From NCBI GenBank assembly GCA_030278955.1, contig JAOANR010000003.1, positions 61,063,628 to 61,127,627 on the forward strand: a stretch of DNA of 64,000 bases. The letters are read 5' to 3'. The notes under the pieces are model-generated. The model was not told where the DNA came from. It saw nothing but the letters and a program-made list of their open reading frames with translations, and did not search any database. The position numbers and the translations under genes were made by a program. The stretch comes from Hygrophila difformis (lineage: Eukaryota; Streptophyta; Magnoliopsida; Lamiales; Acanthaceae). Positions 23,831 to 33,500 of this stretch are shown piece after piece; positions within the stretch are counted from its first letter, which is position 1; each line of letters starts with the position of its first letter.

Positions 23831-23969
23831 TGTCACCATACTCACATTTAGAGCTTGACTCTAAATGTGCAAATGATAAAAAGAAAAATAATACCAGATT
23901 TTCTTTTTATATTCATCATTCTATTCATGATATCACCATACTCACATTTAGAGATTTGCTCTAAATGTG
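23831..23969 (-). repeat. Two internal copies of the LTR/polypurine boundary, each with an 11-bp hairpin
   Basis: TCACCATACTCACATTTAGA occurs at 23833-23852 and 23933-23952. It matches the LTR/polypurine boundary at 17457-17476 except for one base (CCATCCTC there). Each is followed by a perfect 11-bp stem CACATTTAGAG/CTCTAAATGTG with a 5-base loop (23843-23869, 23943-23969). They lie just upstream of the accessory ORF. Confidence 0.7.
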
Positions 23970-24122
23970 AAGATTTCAATGCTGACTGAGTCTAATTTAA
24001 TCAGAAAATAACAGGAAATTCGAATTCAAAACATCATTAATCAAAAGCAAAACATATAGTTCTTCAGATTCAAAATATGGAGCTACAAAGCATGGTGTTT
24101 CTTATGACATTCAACCTATCAA

Positions 24123-24870
24123 TTACAAATGAGGAGGTGTCTCTGCCTCAATTCCAAATCTTTGAAACAGATTACAATGCTCAGAAACTAAGCACCTCAT
24201 ACAGTAAATTGACACGACTCCATAGGTATTCCTTGAGGGACCATGATTGTTATCATAATAGCTCCTAAGGTCACAAAGTCTCTTCTTGGGTTGTCCTTGA
24301 AAGGGTGAGATGAATTCCTCATAACTCGATAACCACCCTCTGACTTGAAGTCGAAGATCCTTGAGTCTTCGTCTATTCTTGCACAGAGGAGCGAAGAGCC
24401 AAATTCCCTTCTCTTGCTCTTCCCTTTCATCCTTACTTAAGAGCATAAGAGCTTTTACATAGATGGATGGGGGGTGATTATCAGTAATTGCAGGTTTTAA
24501 GAGTTCAAATGCTGCTTGTTCATTCTTGTCTTTAACGAACAAACGCAATGCCTCATGTAACTGGTACATCCAATTTCCTGCATTTTTGCAGGTTTCAAGG
24601 AAAATGCTTTGTGTCTCTTCAAAAGTTCCCCATCCCCATGCTGTAAAGTCTTCAAGAGAAGCCTTTTTCAAGACTAAAGGATGATGAGTAGCTTTTTCGA
24701 GCGCTTTGCAGACTAGTTTACAATTAACGACAGTCTCAAGGTGGTCAAATGCCAATCTTGATAAAATGTTTCCAAGAATCTCATAGGGAAGATCTGTGAT
24801 CTGAGTTTCCCCCGATCCAGATTTCTCTATTGAAGTCCTTGGTTGCTTTGATGAAGTTCCAATTTCATAG
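24123..24870 (-). CDS. F-box protein 1, terminal exon (element-borne)
   Basis: An exon of 748 bp starts after a good acceptor (ACTTTATTCAG|C) and ends with TAA. No in-frame ATG lies at its 5' end, so it needs an upstream exon. Joined in phase to a 17-nt first exon like that at 26875-26891 it would code 254 residues. The F-box is ITDLPYEILGNILSRLA, followed by CKLVCKALEKATHHPLVLKK. A helical middle (FLETCKNAGNWMYQLHEAL, AAFELLKPAITDNHPPS) resembles the repeat region of At1g67623/At2g35280-like F-box proteins. The C-terminus has SPFQGQ, then spaced Cys and a CMRC pair. F-box proteins bind SKP1 in SCF ubiquitin ligases. The target is unknown. No stop or frameshift is seen. Confidence 0.8.
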
Positions 24871-25033
24871 CTGAATAAAGTTAAAAACAAAAAATCGAAT
24901 TAAGTAACTAGAGAATGCAATTCATTAATGGAAAAAGGGATGTACAGCTTTGAATCATCCACATAATTCTCTGCCCCAAGACAAAAACACAAAAGATACA
25001 AGCAAAGAAAATATCAATCACTTGATTTCTAGA

Positions 25034-25787
25034 TTATTCTAATTCTAGTAGTTCTTCTTCATTCTGATCTTCTTCTGCATTGTTCCATTGCTCCCATTCA
25101 AATAATATGCCTAGTTCGCCACTTGCTCTTCTGTATTGCTTGACATAATCAAACAGTTCACAAGGAATACACTCCATCCTTTCATTAAAAGGTAATTGCT
25201 GTCGCTCTTGGATAGAGTGATTCTTACAAAAACTCATTTCCTCTTGATCAAGGAATGGGTTTGGGAATTTTTCACCATAAAGGAGCCAGTGGAGAACAGT
25301 CATTTTTAAGAATAGAAGTTCAAAAGGATCTTGAGTCACAGATTTGATCAATTGAATTCCTTCCTCATCCAGCTGCGGATCTTGTTTGGAAAGCAGTAGA
25401 AAGGATCTTATGAAAGTGGTTGGTTTGTGTTTATCATCTAAACCGGGCTTAAGAATTTCATAAGCTTTTTCCTCATTTTTATCCTCGACAAAGGCTATCA
25501 ATGCAGGCACAATATTAAACATATAATTGCCTGCATCCTGACATCTTTTAATAAATCTGACTTGGTTACTTGGGTAAGCATCTCCTCTCCAAACAGCACA
25601 AGTTTCCAAATTAGCTCTCTTTAGAGCTAACGATGACCTGCTTGCTGAGAGAAATTGCTTAGAAGTTTCGGACGCTCTAAAAAGTGCCTTTATGCTTTCC
25701 ATTCCTAGTCTTGACAGAATGTCTCCCAGTAACTCAATTGGTAAATCAAGTAATTGAGTTTCCAAGAATTGAGGGTTTTCGACATTT
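25034..25787 (-). CDS. F-box protein 2, terminal exon (element-borne)
   Basis: A 754-bp exon follows a strong acceptor (CTTTTCTTTTTAG|A) and ends in TAA. As in protein 1, no in-frame ATG exists at its start and no short first exon is seen between it and protein 3. Its phase fits the 17-nt first exon at 26875-26891, giving 256 residues. The F-box is LLDLPIELLGDILSRLG. The middle has FIKRCQDAGNYMFNIVPAL and AYEILKPGLDDKHKPT. The C-terminus has NPFLDQEEMSFCKNH, then CIPC and an acidic tail. It is the closest relative of protein 4, at roughly half identical residues by eye. Confidence 0.8.
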
Positions 25788-25978
25788 CTAAAAAGAAAAG
25801 GAGAAAGAACATAGAATTCAGAGTTGAACTCAACATTTATGCAGTAATGAGATTAGATTTTATTATCAAAATCAGGCTACATTACATTGTACAAAATATC
25901 TGATCTAGTGACAGTTTCAAAGTCAAAAATTAGAAGACATGTCACATACATCAATCTCTTTCTCCTTTGTCCAAAAAC

Positions 25979-26891
25979 TTATTCATTAATGCTATAATTA
26001 TCATAGTTCTCCCCTGCTGCCATCCTAAAGTCAGCTATGGCTCTTTTTGTGTCACAGCAGAGATAGCAGACCTGATTGGCTGTATAGTATGATGGCCTAT
26101 GGAAGGTTTCCTGATCATGAACTTCTATAACACAGAATTCCCTATTTTTCTGCCCTAAAAATGGATTCGGGACATATTCCCATTCTGAAATTAGGGTGAG
26201 AAGATTATATCTAAACTCATAACTGTTTAATCTATCACTTAAGATTGGACTAATTAAGCGAAGTCCAGCATCTATCTCTTCCCTAGAACTTTTACTTAGG
26301 CAACATAAAGCTTTAAAATATTGAGAAATCTTAAAGTTATCTTCTATTCCTTCATCCAGGATCTGAAATGCCTTGAATCCTTTCCCTTGTGTAAACAGTT
26401 CCAAGGCCTTGGGTAAGTTCAGAATATGATTCTTAGCCTCTCTACAGGCATCTAGAAATTTGATTTTACCAGTGGATTCATTAGAGATTCTTTTAAAGGC
26501 CGGATCCTGTACATTAAATCTCCGGAGAACAATAGGATATTCTGAGGCTATTGTGAATGTTGAACAGATTTGTTTGCACTTGAGCAGATCTTCAAAGCTG
26601 CTCTGCCCTACTCGTAACAGAATCTCCCCAAGGACATCCAATGGAAGATCAGTCAGGTGTAAAGCAGAGGACTCAGAAGGCTGCTCCTCACTGTTATTTA
26701 ATCGAATTTTAAAGAAGAAAAATCAGTTGAAATTATACTCCAAGTTTTTCAATTAGGGAAGAACGAGAGTGGATGAAAGCTTAAACCCTAGTATGAGTGA
26801 AAACATTATAATGCAGAATGTAACAACTTAAAACATCAGGAAGAAATGCGATGAAAAATGAACGGAGAGCTTACGGGTTGTTGCTCGCCAT
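25979..26891 (-). CDS. F-box protein 3 (two exons, element-borne)
   Basis: Exon 1 is 26875-26891, coding MASNNP with donor CC|GTAAGC. Exon 2 is 25979-26690 after acceptor AATAACAG|T. Together they encode 242 residues. The F-box is LTDLPLDVLGEILLRVG, then CKQICSTFTIASEYPIVLRR. The middle has FLDACREAKNHILNLPKAL and the C-terminus NPFLGQKNREFC with CYLCC. A minus-strand TATATAA-type box lies near 27038-27045, about 150 bp upstream of the ATG, so the gene may have its own promoter within the element. Exon 1 could also serve the two terminal exons downstream (proteins 2 and 1). Confidence 0.8.
26875..26891 (-). other. 17-nt first coding exon (MASNNP), possible shared exon
   Basis: ATGGCGAGCAACAACCC is followed by the donor GTAAGC. 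It ends in phase 2, and the three downstream F-box exons beginning at 26690, 25787 and 24870 all begin in the matching phase. Only this one first exon is visible in front of the three. A near copy (MAENNP) stands before protein 4 at 28695-28711. Confidence 0.6.
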
Positions 26892-27633
26892 TAGGATTGT
26901 TCCTGAAGCTGAGTGTTTCTGAAGAAGAGTTTCGCAAATAGAGGAAGAAGAAGAACTTTAAAAATGGCGGTTTCTTCTCGAGAGAGAATATGAAAAGATA
27001 TGAAAATGATTTGAAAAGATAAAGAGGTTATAGGTCTTATATAAAACAATGGGCTAGCCTAGTTAAAGAATAGAAAGTAGGGTACTCAAGTACTTAGAGT
27101 GTACTCACTCATTCTAGACCTGCCACATCAGTGAGTCTGGTTATTGATTTAAAAATTGAGTTAAAGAACTCAAACAACATAAATTGGATAAAATTGGATT
27201 GGTTGAAAACAAAGCGAGGGGTAATCATTGAAAAGGATTAAGACTTCTAAATTTAATATTAAGTCTGGTTAAATCTTCTTTACCAAATTCATCTTAATGC
27301 CTAACAAAAATCCACCCTTAACTTATTTATTTAAAGATTACCAATTCTTCCATCTCATTTCCTGATTTTACTTCCTCTTTTAATCTGAAGAATATTCAGT
27401 GGAGTGTTTGATCTAAGTTTCCTCTGATCCAAACTCCCTTGATAACATTCTCAGTTTTAAGAGAAACTTCCAATTTCATCTTTAATTCATATTTGAATTG
27501 AGTAAAGAAACTGATCATACAAAATAGAAAGTAGGAGAATTGTAATACATGAAGTCCAACTGATCCGAAATACATCAGAATATCCAGGAATTACAAACAT
27601 ATATAATACTATAGAATTCTTAGTTCTAACTGC
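26892..27633 (-). promoter_or_regulatory. Upstream region of the F-box 3/2/1 group
   Basis: It includes about 750 bp of non-coding DNA with a TATATAA-like box (27038-27045, minus strand) and one copy of the CAAAGCGAGG motif (27211-27220), shared with the LTR hairpins. No ORF of note. Confidence 0.4.
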
Positions 27634-28711
27634 TCAGGGGTCAATTTCCTCATCATCGGAGTCGGTCCACATAAGTTCATCAGGAAACACTTCACCACAA
27701 TACAGTCTAAACTGCCTCACCATGTCAAAGAATTGACATGGGATACAGTCCATCCTGATGTGTGGTGGTAGTGAGACTCGAACCTGCAAAGTATGATCCT
27801 TACAGTAGCTCATCTCTGGTTGCCCTAGAAAAGGATTTGGGATTTTAGGAATATGGGTGAACCAATGAAAAAGATAGATTTTGATGAAAACCACTTCTAA
27901 AACGTTAGAAGCTACTGTTTGGACCAACTCTAATCCTTCTTTAATCCACTTATCCTCTTGTTTTGTTAATAGGAGCATCGTTCTGAGTAGAATAGTAGGT
28001 TCATGTCCATCATCTAGTCCTGGCTTGAGGATTTCATATGCCTTCTTCTCATCTCTTTCCTCCACAAATGCCTTTAATGCAGGTTCAATGTTGAACATGA
28101 AGTTCCCTGCATTTTGACACTCTCGAATGAATCTTTTCTGATTGTCCGGATAAACGTCCTCTCTCCATCTCATACACGATTCCAAGTCCACTCTCTTGTA
28201 TACAAGATGAGTTTTACTTGTGTGGTAAAATAATGGAGAGACTTCTGCTATCCTGAAGAGCTCTCTAACATTTTCTTTTCCAATTCTTGATAGAATATCC
28301 CCCAACAACTCAGTGGGTAAATGGGATATTTGAGTTCCGATGCGCTGTGGATTCCTAGAATTTCTGTTTCCAGAAAATAATATGATAAGGAATACAGGGG
28401 AATACTTTTATGATGGAACCAAAATTTTCGAAATGGGAGTTTCATTCCTAATATGAAGTTCCAAAGTCTCATATGGATAATGCATCGGTTACAACTAAAG
28501 ATTTCAGAAAAGACTCTCTGGATTAATGAGTATAAAGAAACGGCTCTTAGTTATGAGGAATCTTAAATGATTAATGTTTCCGTTTTCTACAGCCATTCCC
28601 TGAAAAATATAGAATCATGAACCCTAGGTCTACAACAAGCTTTGAAAAATAGAACTAAGAGTAAAAGAAAGAAAGGATGAACGAGATTGCTTACGGATTG
28701 TTCTCGGCCAT
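27634..28711 (-). CDS. F-box protein 4 (two exons, element-borne)
   Basis: Exon 1 is 28695-28711 (MAENNP, donor CC|GTAAGC). Exon 2 is 27634-28363 after acceptor TGGAAACAG|A. Together they encode 248 residues ending DSDDEEIDP. The F-box is ISHLPTELLGDILSRIG. The middle has FIRECQNAGNFMFNIEPAL and AYEILKPGLDDGHEPT. The C-terminus has NPFLGQPEMSYCKDH and DCIPC. The same intron position and phase as protein 3 show common descent. The family resembles At1g67623-like F-box proteins of unknown target. Both exons are free of stops although gag of the same element is broken. Confidence 0.82.
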
Positions 28712-29144
28712 GATCTTGCTTATGAGAATGGTTGAGAGTGATAAAAATGGTGTATGGCGATTTCTTCTTGAATAAGAGAAGAAAATCTGATGAAAATTTT
28801 TGAAATGACAACTGAGAGGAATGACTGCAAGGGCAGAGACGCCTATTTTTATCTAAGGACTGCAGGGGTCAAGATAGTAAATCTTGTCTCTGCAGGGAGT
28901 AATGATTAAGCCTAAAATAACCCTATTTTGAAGATTTTTATTTAAAAGGGCAGATAAAAATCTAATGTAAAGGATAAGATCAATCAAGTTGTTTCCTTTT
29001 AATAAAAATGAAGCGAGGAGTATATATAGCAACACCAAAGGGCTTAGTATTTAGATACAAATTAAGAGATTACATAATCGATCAATTTGAATCTGAATCA
29101 GTTTCTAATTCTGACTCAGATTCAATTACATGCTCATTAAAATT
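28712..29144 (-). promoter_or_regulatory. Upstream region of F-box 4
   Basis: About 430 bp of non-coding DNA with a minus-strand TATATATAC-like stretch near 29018-29027 beside a GAAGCGAGG motif (29012-29020). Nothing else is recognised. Confidence 0.35.
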
Positions 29145-29822
29145 TTATCTTAATCTCCTAATTAAACTAGTAACCTCACAACACAAACAATCAATGTTTG
29201 TGGCACCATAGTTAAAGTGTGGAGGTTCCCTAACTAAGTCCCTACTATGTGGCGCTAAATAATCACAGTACTCGCGATGTCCTTGTCCCCTAAAGGGATT
29301 AGGCTCTTCTTCGCTTTCATTGAATAGCTTGCTGATCTTCGCCTCAATCTTGCGGATATGATCTTCATCTTTAAGGATTGATCCGAGAAGATACAATCCC
29401 TCATCAATTTCCTCAAGGCTCTCCAAACTCAAAAGAATGAAGGCCTTGATAAAGATTGAGGGGTGATGGTTGTCATCGATTCCAGGCTTAAGGACTTCAA
29501 AAGCGGCTTCCTTGAGCCCTGTATTGCAGAATCTCGAGAGTGCAGGTTCTAGCTTCAGCATGAAATTTCCCGCCTCTCTGCATCTTCGAAGTATTCGGAC
29601 GTAATGAGAGTCAAGTGTCCTCTCTGCAGTCATCCGCCTCTCCACATTTGCTCTCCTCCATACTATAGGCGCCATACTTGCTCTGGCGAACTTTTTGCAG
29701 GTTGGGGCTAACCTGACTACATCCTTCATTTCTTCTCTTCCCAGCCTTGAGAGAATATCTCCCAAGATTTCTTCAGGAATGTCTAGAATGGATGTTCTAG
29801 CATTTGGAGCTGCTGCGGCCAT
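29145..29822 (-). CDS. F-box protein 5 (intronless, element-borne)
   Basis: A single open frame of 225 residues starts at ATG 29822 with MAAAAPNARTS. The position of P6-N7 is exactly where proteins 3 and 4 have their intron (MASNNP^, MAENNP^N), so this copy has lost the intron or never had it. The F-box is ILDIPEEILGDILSRLG. The middle has ILRRCREAGNFMLKLEPAL and AFEVLKPGIDDNHHPS. The C-terminus has NPFRGQGHREYC and DCLCC. It is nearest to gag-pol. Intron loss at the exact junction suggests passage through spliced RNA, which a retroelement genome would allow. Confidence 0.85.
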   Translation of the reverse strand: MAAAAPNARTSILDIPEEILGDILSRLGREEMKDVVRLAPTCKKFARASMAPIVWRRANVERRMTAERTLDSHYVRILRRCREAGNFMLKLEPALSRFCNTGLKEAAFEVLKPGIDDNHHPSIFIKAFILLSLESLEEIDEGLYLLGSILKDEDHIRKIEAKISKLFNESEEEPNPFRGQGHREYCDYLAPHSRDLVREPPHFNYGATNIDCLCCEVTSLIRRLR

Positions 29823-30593
29823 TCTGACTTTTGAATATGGTTTTAGGATAATTTCTCAGGATGGAAATGTTTGAGATGAAAGAAGAGGAGGATCCGACTA
29901 GATTTTATAGCAGAAAAACTAAATTCTGCCATAATTACTGGCGGTTGAAACGACGTGTGATGGTTGGTGTAAGAGAAGAAGAAGAGTCTGAAAAGGGTAT
30001 TTTGGTCTTTGAGAAGTTTGAAAATCTATCCGTTCAAAATTCCCAGACTCTCGCTCTGTCGATTGTCATTGCATGGCTATAAAAATCCTTTTCTCGCTTT
30101 GTTAATTACAACGCGAGAAAACATTCTTGTATAATTCCCAGAGTAAAATAGTCTCGCTTTGTTTTTCGACAAAGCGTATATATCAAACTCTTATTCCTTA
30201 ACAAATTATCATTTTGAACAGAATAAAAATTTGAACTGATCACCTCGCATCATAACTTTTACAAAGCGTGAGCAAGAGTAATTCATTTTTTAACTCACGC
30301 TTTGACAAAATTACAGGAGCGTGGCCTCAGGATCCATTCATACTTCATTTTTCAAACACTTAATACTCAAAAACCTGTTTGAAGATTCTTGTCTCATCCT
30401 CCTTCATTCCATCACAGCTTCATTTCTCGAATTCCTGGGTAGTGGGCACAGCTTCATTTCTCGAATTCCTGAAAATAGAGAATAAAAGAATTAGAGATGA
30501 AAAATAAGTCTAAAGAAAAGGGAAATACTACTCAGTTAACCTGGGTAGTATCCAACCCCCTATAATTTTTTTTTTTTTAAAGAAAACAGAAAA
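29823..30593 (-). promoter_or_regulatory. Spacer between pol and the F-box cluster with repeated hairpins
   Basis: It contains at least four CTCGC/GCGAG hairpins: 30090-30120 (8-bp stem TTTCTCGC/GCGAGAAA), 30155-30176 (CGCTTTG/CAAAGCG), about 30244-30272, and about 30294-30322. A short direct repeat, CACAGCTTCATTTCTCG, occurs at about 30414 and 30449. No coding region. It may hold the promoter of F-box 5. Confidence 0.5.
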
Positions 30594-33500
30594 CTAAGGA
30601 TTATCCAAGTATTCAGTTTGGATATTTAGATCCTGTTGGCCAATATATTCCTTTAGCCTGTGTCCATTTACAGTCTTTTCTCCTTCATTGAGCATAATTG
30701 TAACTGATCCATTGTCATGAACAGCTACAACAGGAAATGGTCCTGTCCACCTTGATCTGAGCTTACCTGGAAATAATTTCAAACGAGAATTATAAAGCAA
30801 AACCAATTGACCAACAGAAAATTCCTTATGTTTAATTTTTGAATCATGAATTTTCTTAGTTCGATCTTTATAAATCTTGCTGCTTTCATATGCTTCCAGT
30901 CTCATCTCTTCCAGTTTAGACAGATCAAACTTCCTCTTATCTTGTCCTGACTGAAAATCCATGTTGAGCATTTTAATAGCCCAATATGCTCTATGTTCTA
31001 GCTCAACTGGGAGATGACATGCTTTTCCAAAAACTAATCTGTAGGGAGACATTCCTATAGGAGTTTTAAAAGCAGTTCTGTAAGCCCATAAAGCATCATC
31101 TAACTTCTTTGACCAGTCTTTTCTTGTAATGTTCACAGAAGCTTGTAGAATGTGCTTAATTTCCTTATTAGATACCTCCACCTGTCCACTTGTCTGAGGA
31201 TGATATGGTGATCCAACTTTATGATGAACACCATACTGCTTCAGTAATTTCTCAAAGAGTTTATTCACAAAATGAGATCCTCCATCAGATATAATGGCAC
31301 GAGGGGCTCCAAACCTGGTAAAAATATTCTTCTGTAGAAATTTAGTAACTTGTTTAGCTTCATTATTGGGTAAGGCTACTGCTTCTACCCATTTTGAAAC
31401 ATAATCAACGGCTACTAGAATATAATGATTACCAAAAGATGGGGGAAATGGTCCCATAAAATCAATTCCCCAGACATCAAATATCTCTACTTCTAAAATC
31501 CCTTTTTGAGGCATTTCTTCTCTCATTGAAATATTTCCCAGTCTTTGGCATCTGTCACACATCTTTATAAGTTTATGGGAATCCAAAAAGATAGTTGGCC
31601 AATAAAACCCACAGTCTAAAACTTTTCTAGCAGTCCTAGCAGGACCATGATGGCCTCCTAAAGGGTTCTCATGACACTTTCTGACAATTTGGAAACCTTC
31701 TTTTTCATGAACACAGCGCCTAATAACCTGGTCTGAACAAAACTTGAATAGAAAGGGGTCATCCCAATAGTATTTCTGAATTTCTCTGAAAAACCTTGAC
31801 TTCTGATGAGAGTCTTTAAACTTTGGGACAATCTTGCAAGCTAGATAATTAGCAAAATCTGAAAACCAAGGACAATCAAATTGATGCAACTGCAAAGCAT
31901 ACAATTGTTCATCTGGAAATTTATCATTTACAACTTCTTCCTTCTCTGTTTTCTCATCCAATCTAGAAAGGTGGTCTGCTACTCCATTATCTTTTCCTTT
32001 TCTATCCTTGATAATAATGTCAAATTCTTGTAGAAGTAAAACCCATCTTATCAGTCTCGGTTTGGCTTCTTGCTTTGAGAAAAGATATCGTAATGCAGAA
32101 TGATCTGTGTAAACTATAGTTTGGGCTCCAATAAGATACTGTCTGAACTTATCAAAGGCAAAGACTACAGCATACATTTCCTTTTCTGTAGTAGTGTAGT
32201 TTATCTGGGCATCATTAAGAGTATGGCTAGCATAATAGATAACATGATGTTTGCCTTCTTTGTGTTGCCCCAAAACTGCTCCTACTGCATTCTCACTTCC
32301 ATCGCACATAAGCTCAAAAGGTAAACTCCAATCAGGAGACTGAACTATAGGTGCAGTGATTAATTTCTCCTTCAAAGTCTTAAAAGCTGTTAAGCAATCT
32401 TCATCAAAGCTAAATGTCACATCCTTATGAAGAAGATTATACAAGGGTCTTGCTATCTTAGAAAAGTCCTTAATAAACCTTCTATAAAAACCAGCATGAC
32501 CAAGAAAACTCCTTACTGCCTTAATTGTTTTAGGTGGTGGTAGATTTGCTATTACAGAAACCTTAGCCTTATCTGCTTCTATTCCTGCTCTAGATACTTT
32601 GTGTCCCAGGACAATTCCTTCCTGAACCATGAAATGACACTTTTTCCAGTTAAGAACTAAGTTAGTGTCCTCACATCTCTGCAAAATTTTTGACAAATTT
32701 TTTAAAGAATCTTCAAAGTCAGTTCCATGAACAGTAAAATCATCCATAAACACCTCAATGCATTTTTCAATAAAATCAGAGAAAATACTCATCATGCATC
32801 TTTGAAATGTAGCAGGAGCATTACATAATCCAAAAGGCATTCTTCTATAAGCAAATGTTCCATATGGGCATGTAAAAGTTGTTTTCTCATGATCTTCACT
32901 AGCAATAACTATTTGATTATAACCTGAATAACCATCTAGAAAACTGTAAAATGGTTTACCTGACAATCTTTCTAACATTTGATCAATGAACGGTAAAGGA
33001 AAATGATCTTTTCTTGTGGCAGTGTTTAATTTTCTATAGTCAATGCAAACTCTCCAACCAGTTACTGGTCTTGTTGCTACTTCATCACCATGTTCATTGG
33101 TCACAATACAAATCCCACCCTTTTTGGGTACAACTTGTGTTGGACTCACCCATTTACTATCAGAGATAGGATAGATTATACCTGCATCAAGTAGCTTGAT
33201 TACCTCCTTTTTGACAACTTCCTGCATTGGTGGATTTAACCTCCTTTGTGGTTTTCTGGACGGTTTGTATTCCTCTTCCATCAGAATCCTATGCATACAA
33301 ATGTGTGGACTGATGCCTTTGATATCTGCTATAGTCCAAGCAATTGCCTGAATATGATTTTTAAGAGTACCTACTAGAGCTTGTTCTTGTTCTTCACTCA
33401 ATTTGGATGAAATTATTACCGGAAGCTTCTTTTTGTCTGCCAAAAAGGCATACTTAAGATGTTCTGGTAATACTTTAAGCTCAAGCTCAGGTGGGTTTTC

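Noticed and set aside
24123..29822. F-box ORFs as ordinary host genes lying between two separate retroelements.
   Set aside because: The flanking LTRs are near identical, in the same orientation, and share one 5-bp duplication. Primer site, gag-pol, F-box ORFs, accessory ORF and polypurine tract are all in one order and strand. CGCTTTG motifs of the LTR recur in the F-box spacers.
30410..30475. Short direct repeat CACAGCTTCATTTCTCG as a retroelement end.
   Set aside because: It is a local duplication within the Athila spacer without other features of an insertion.
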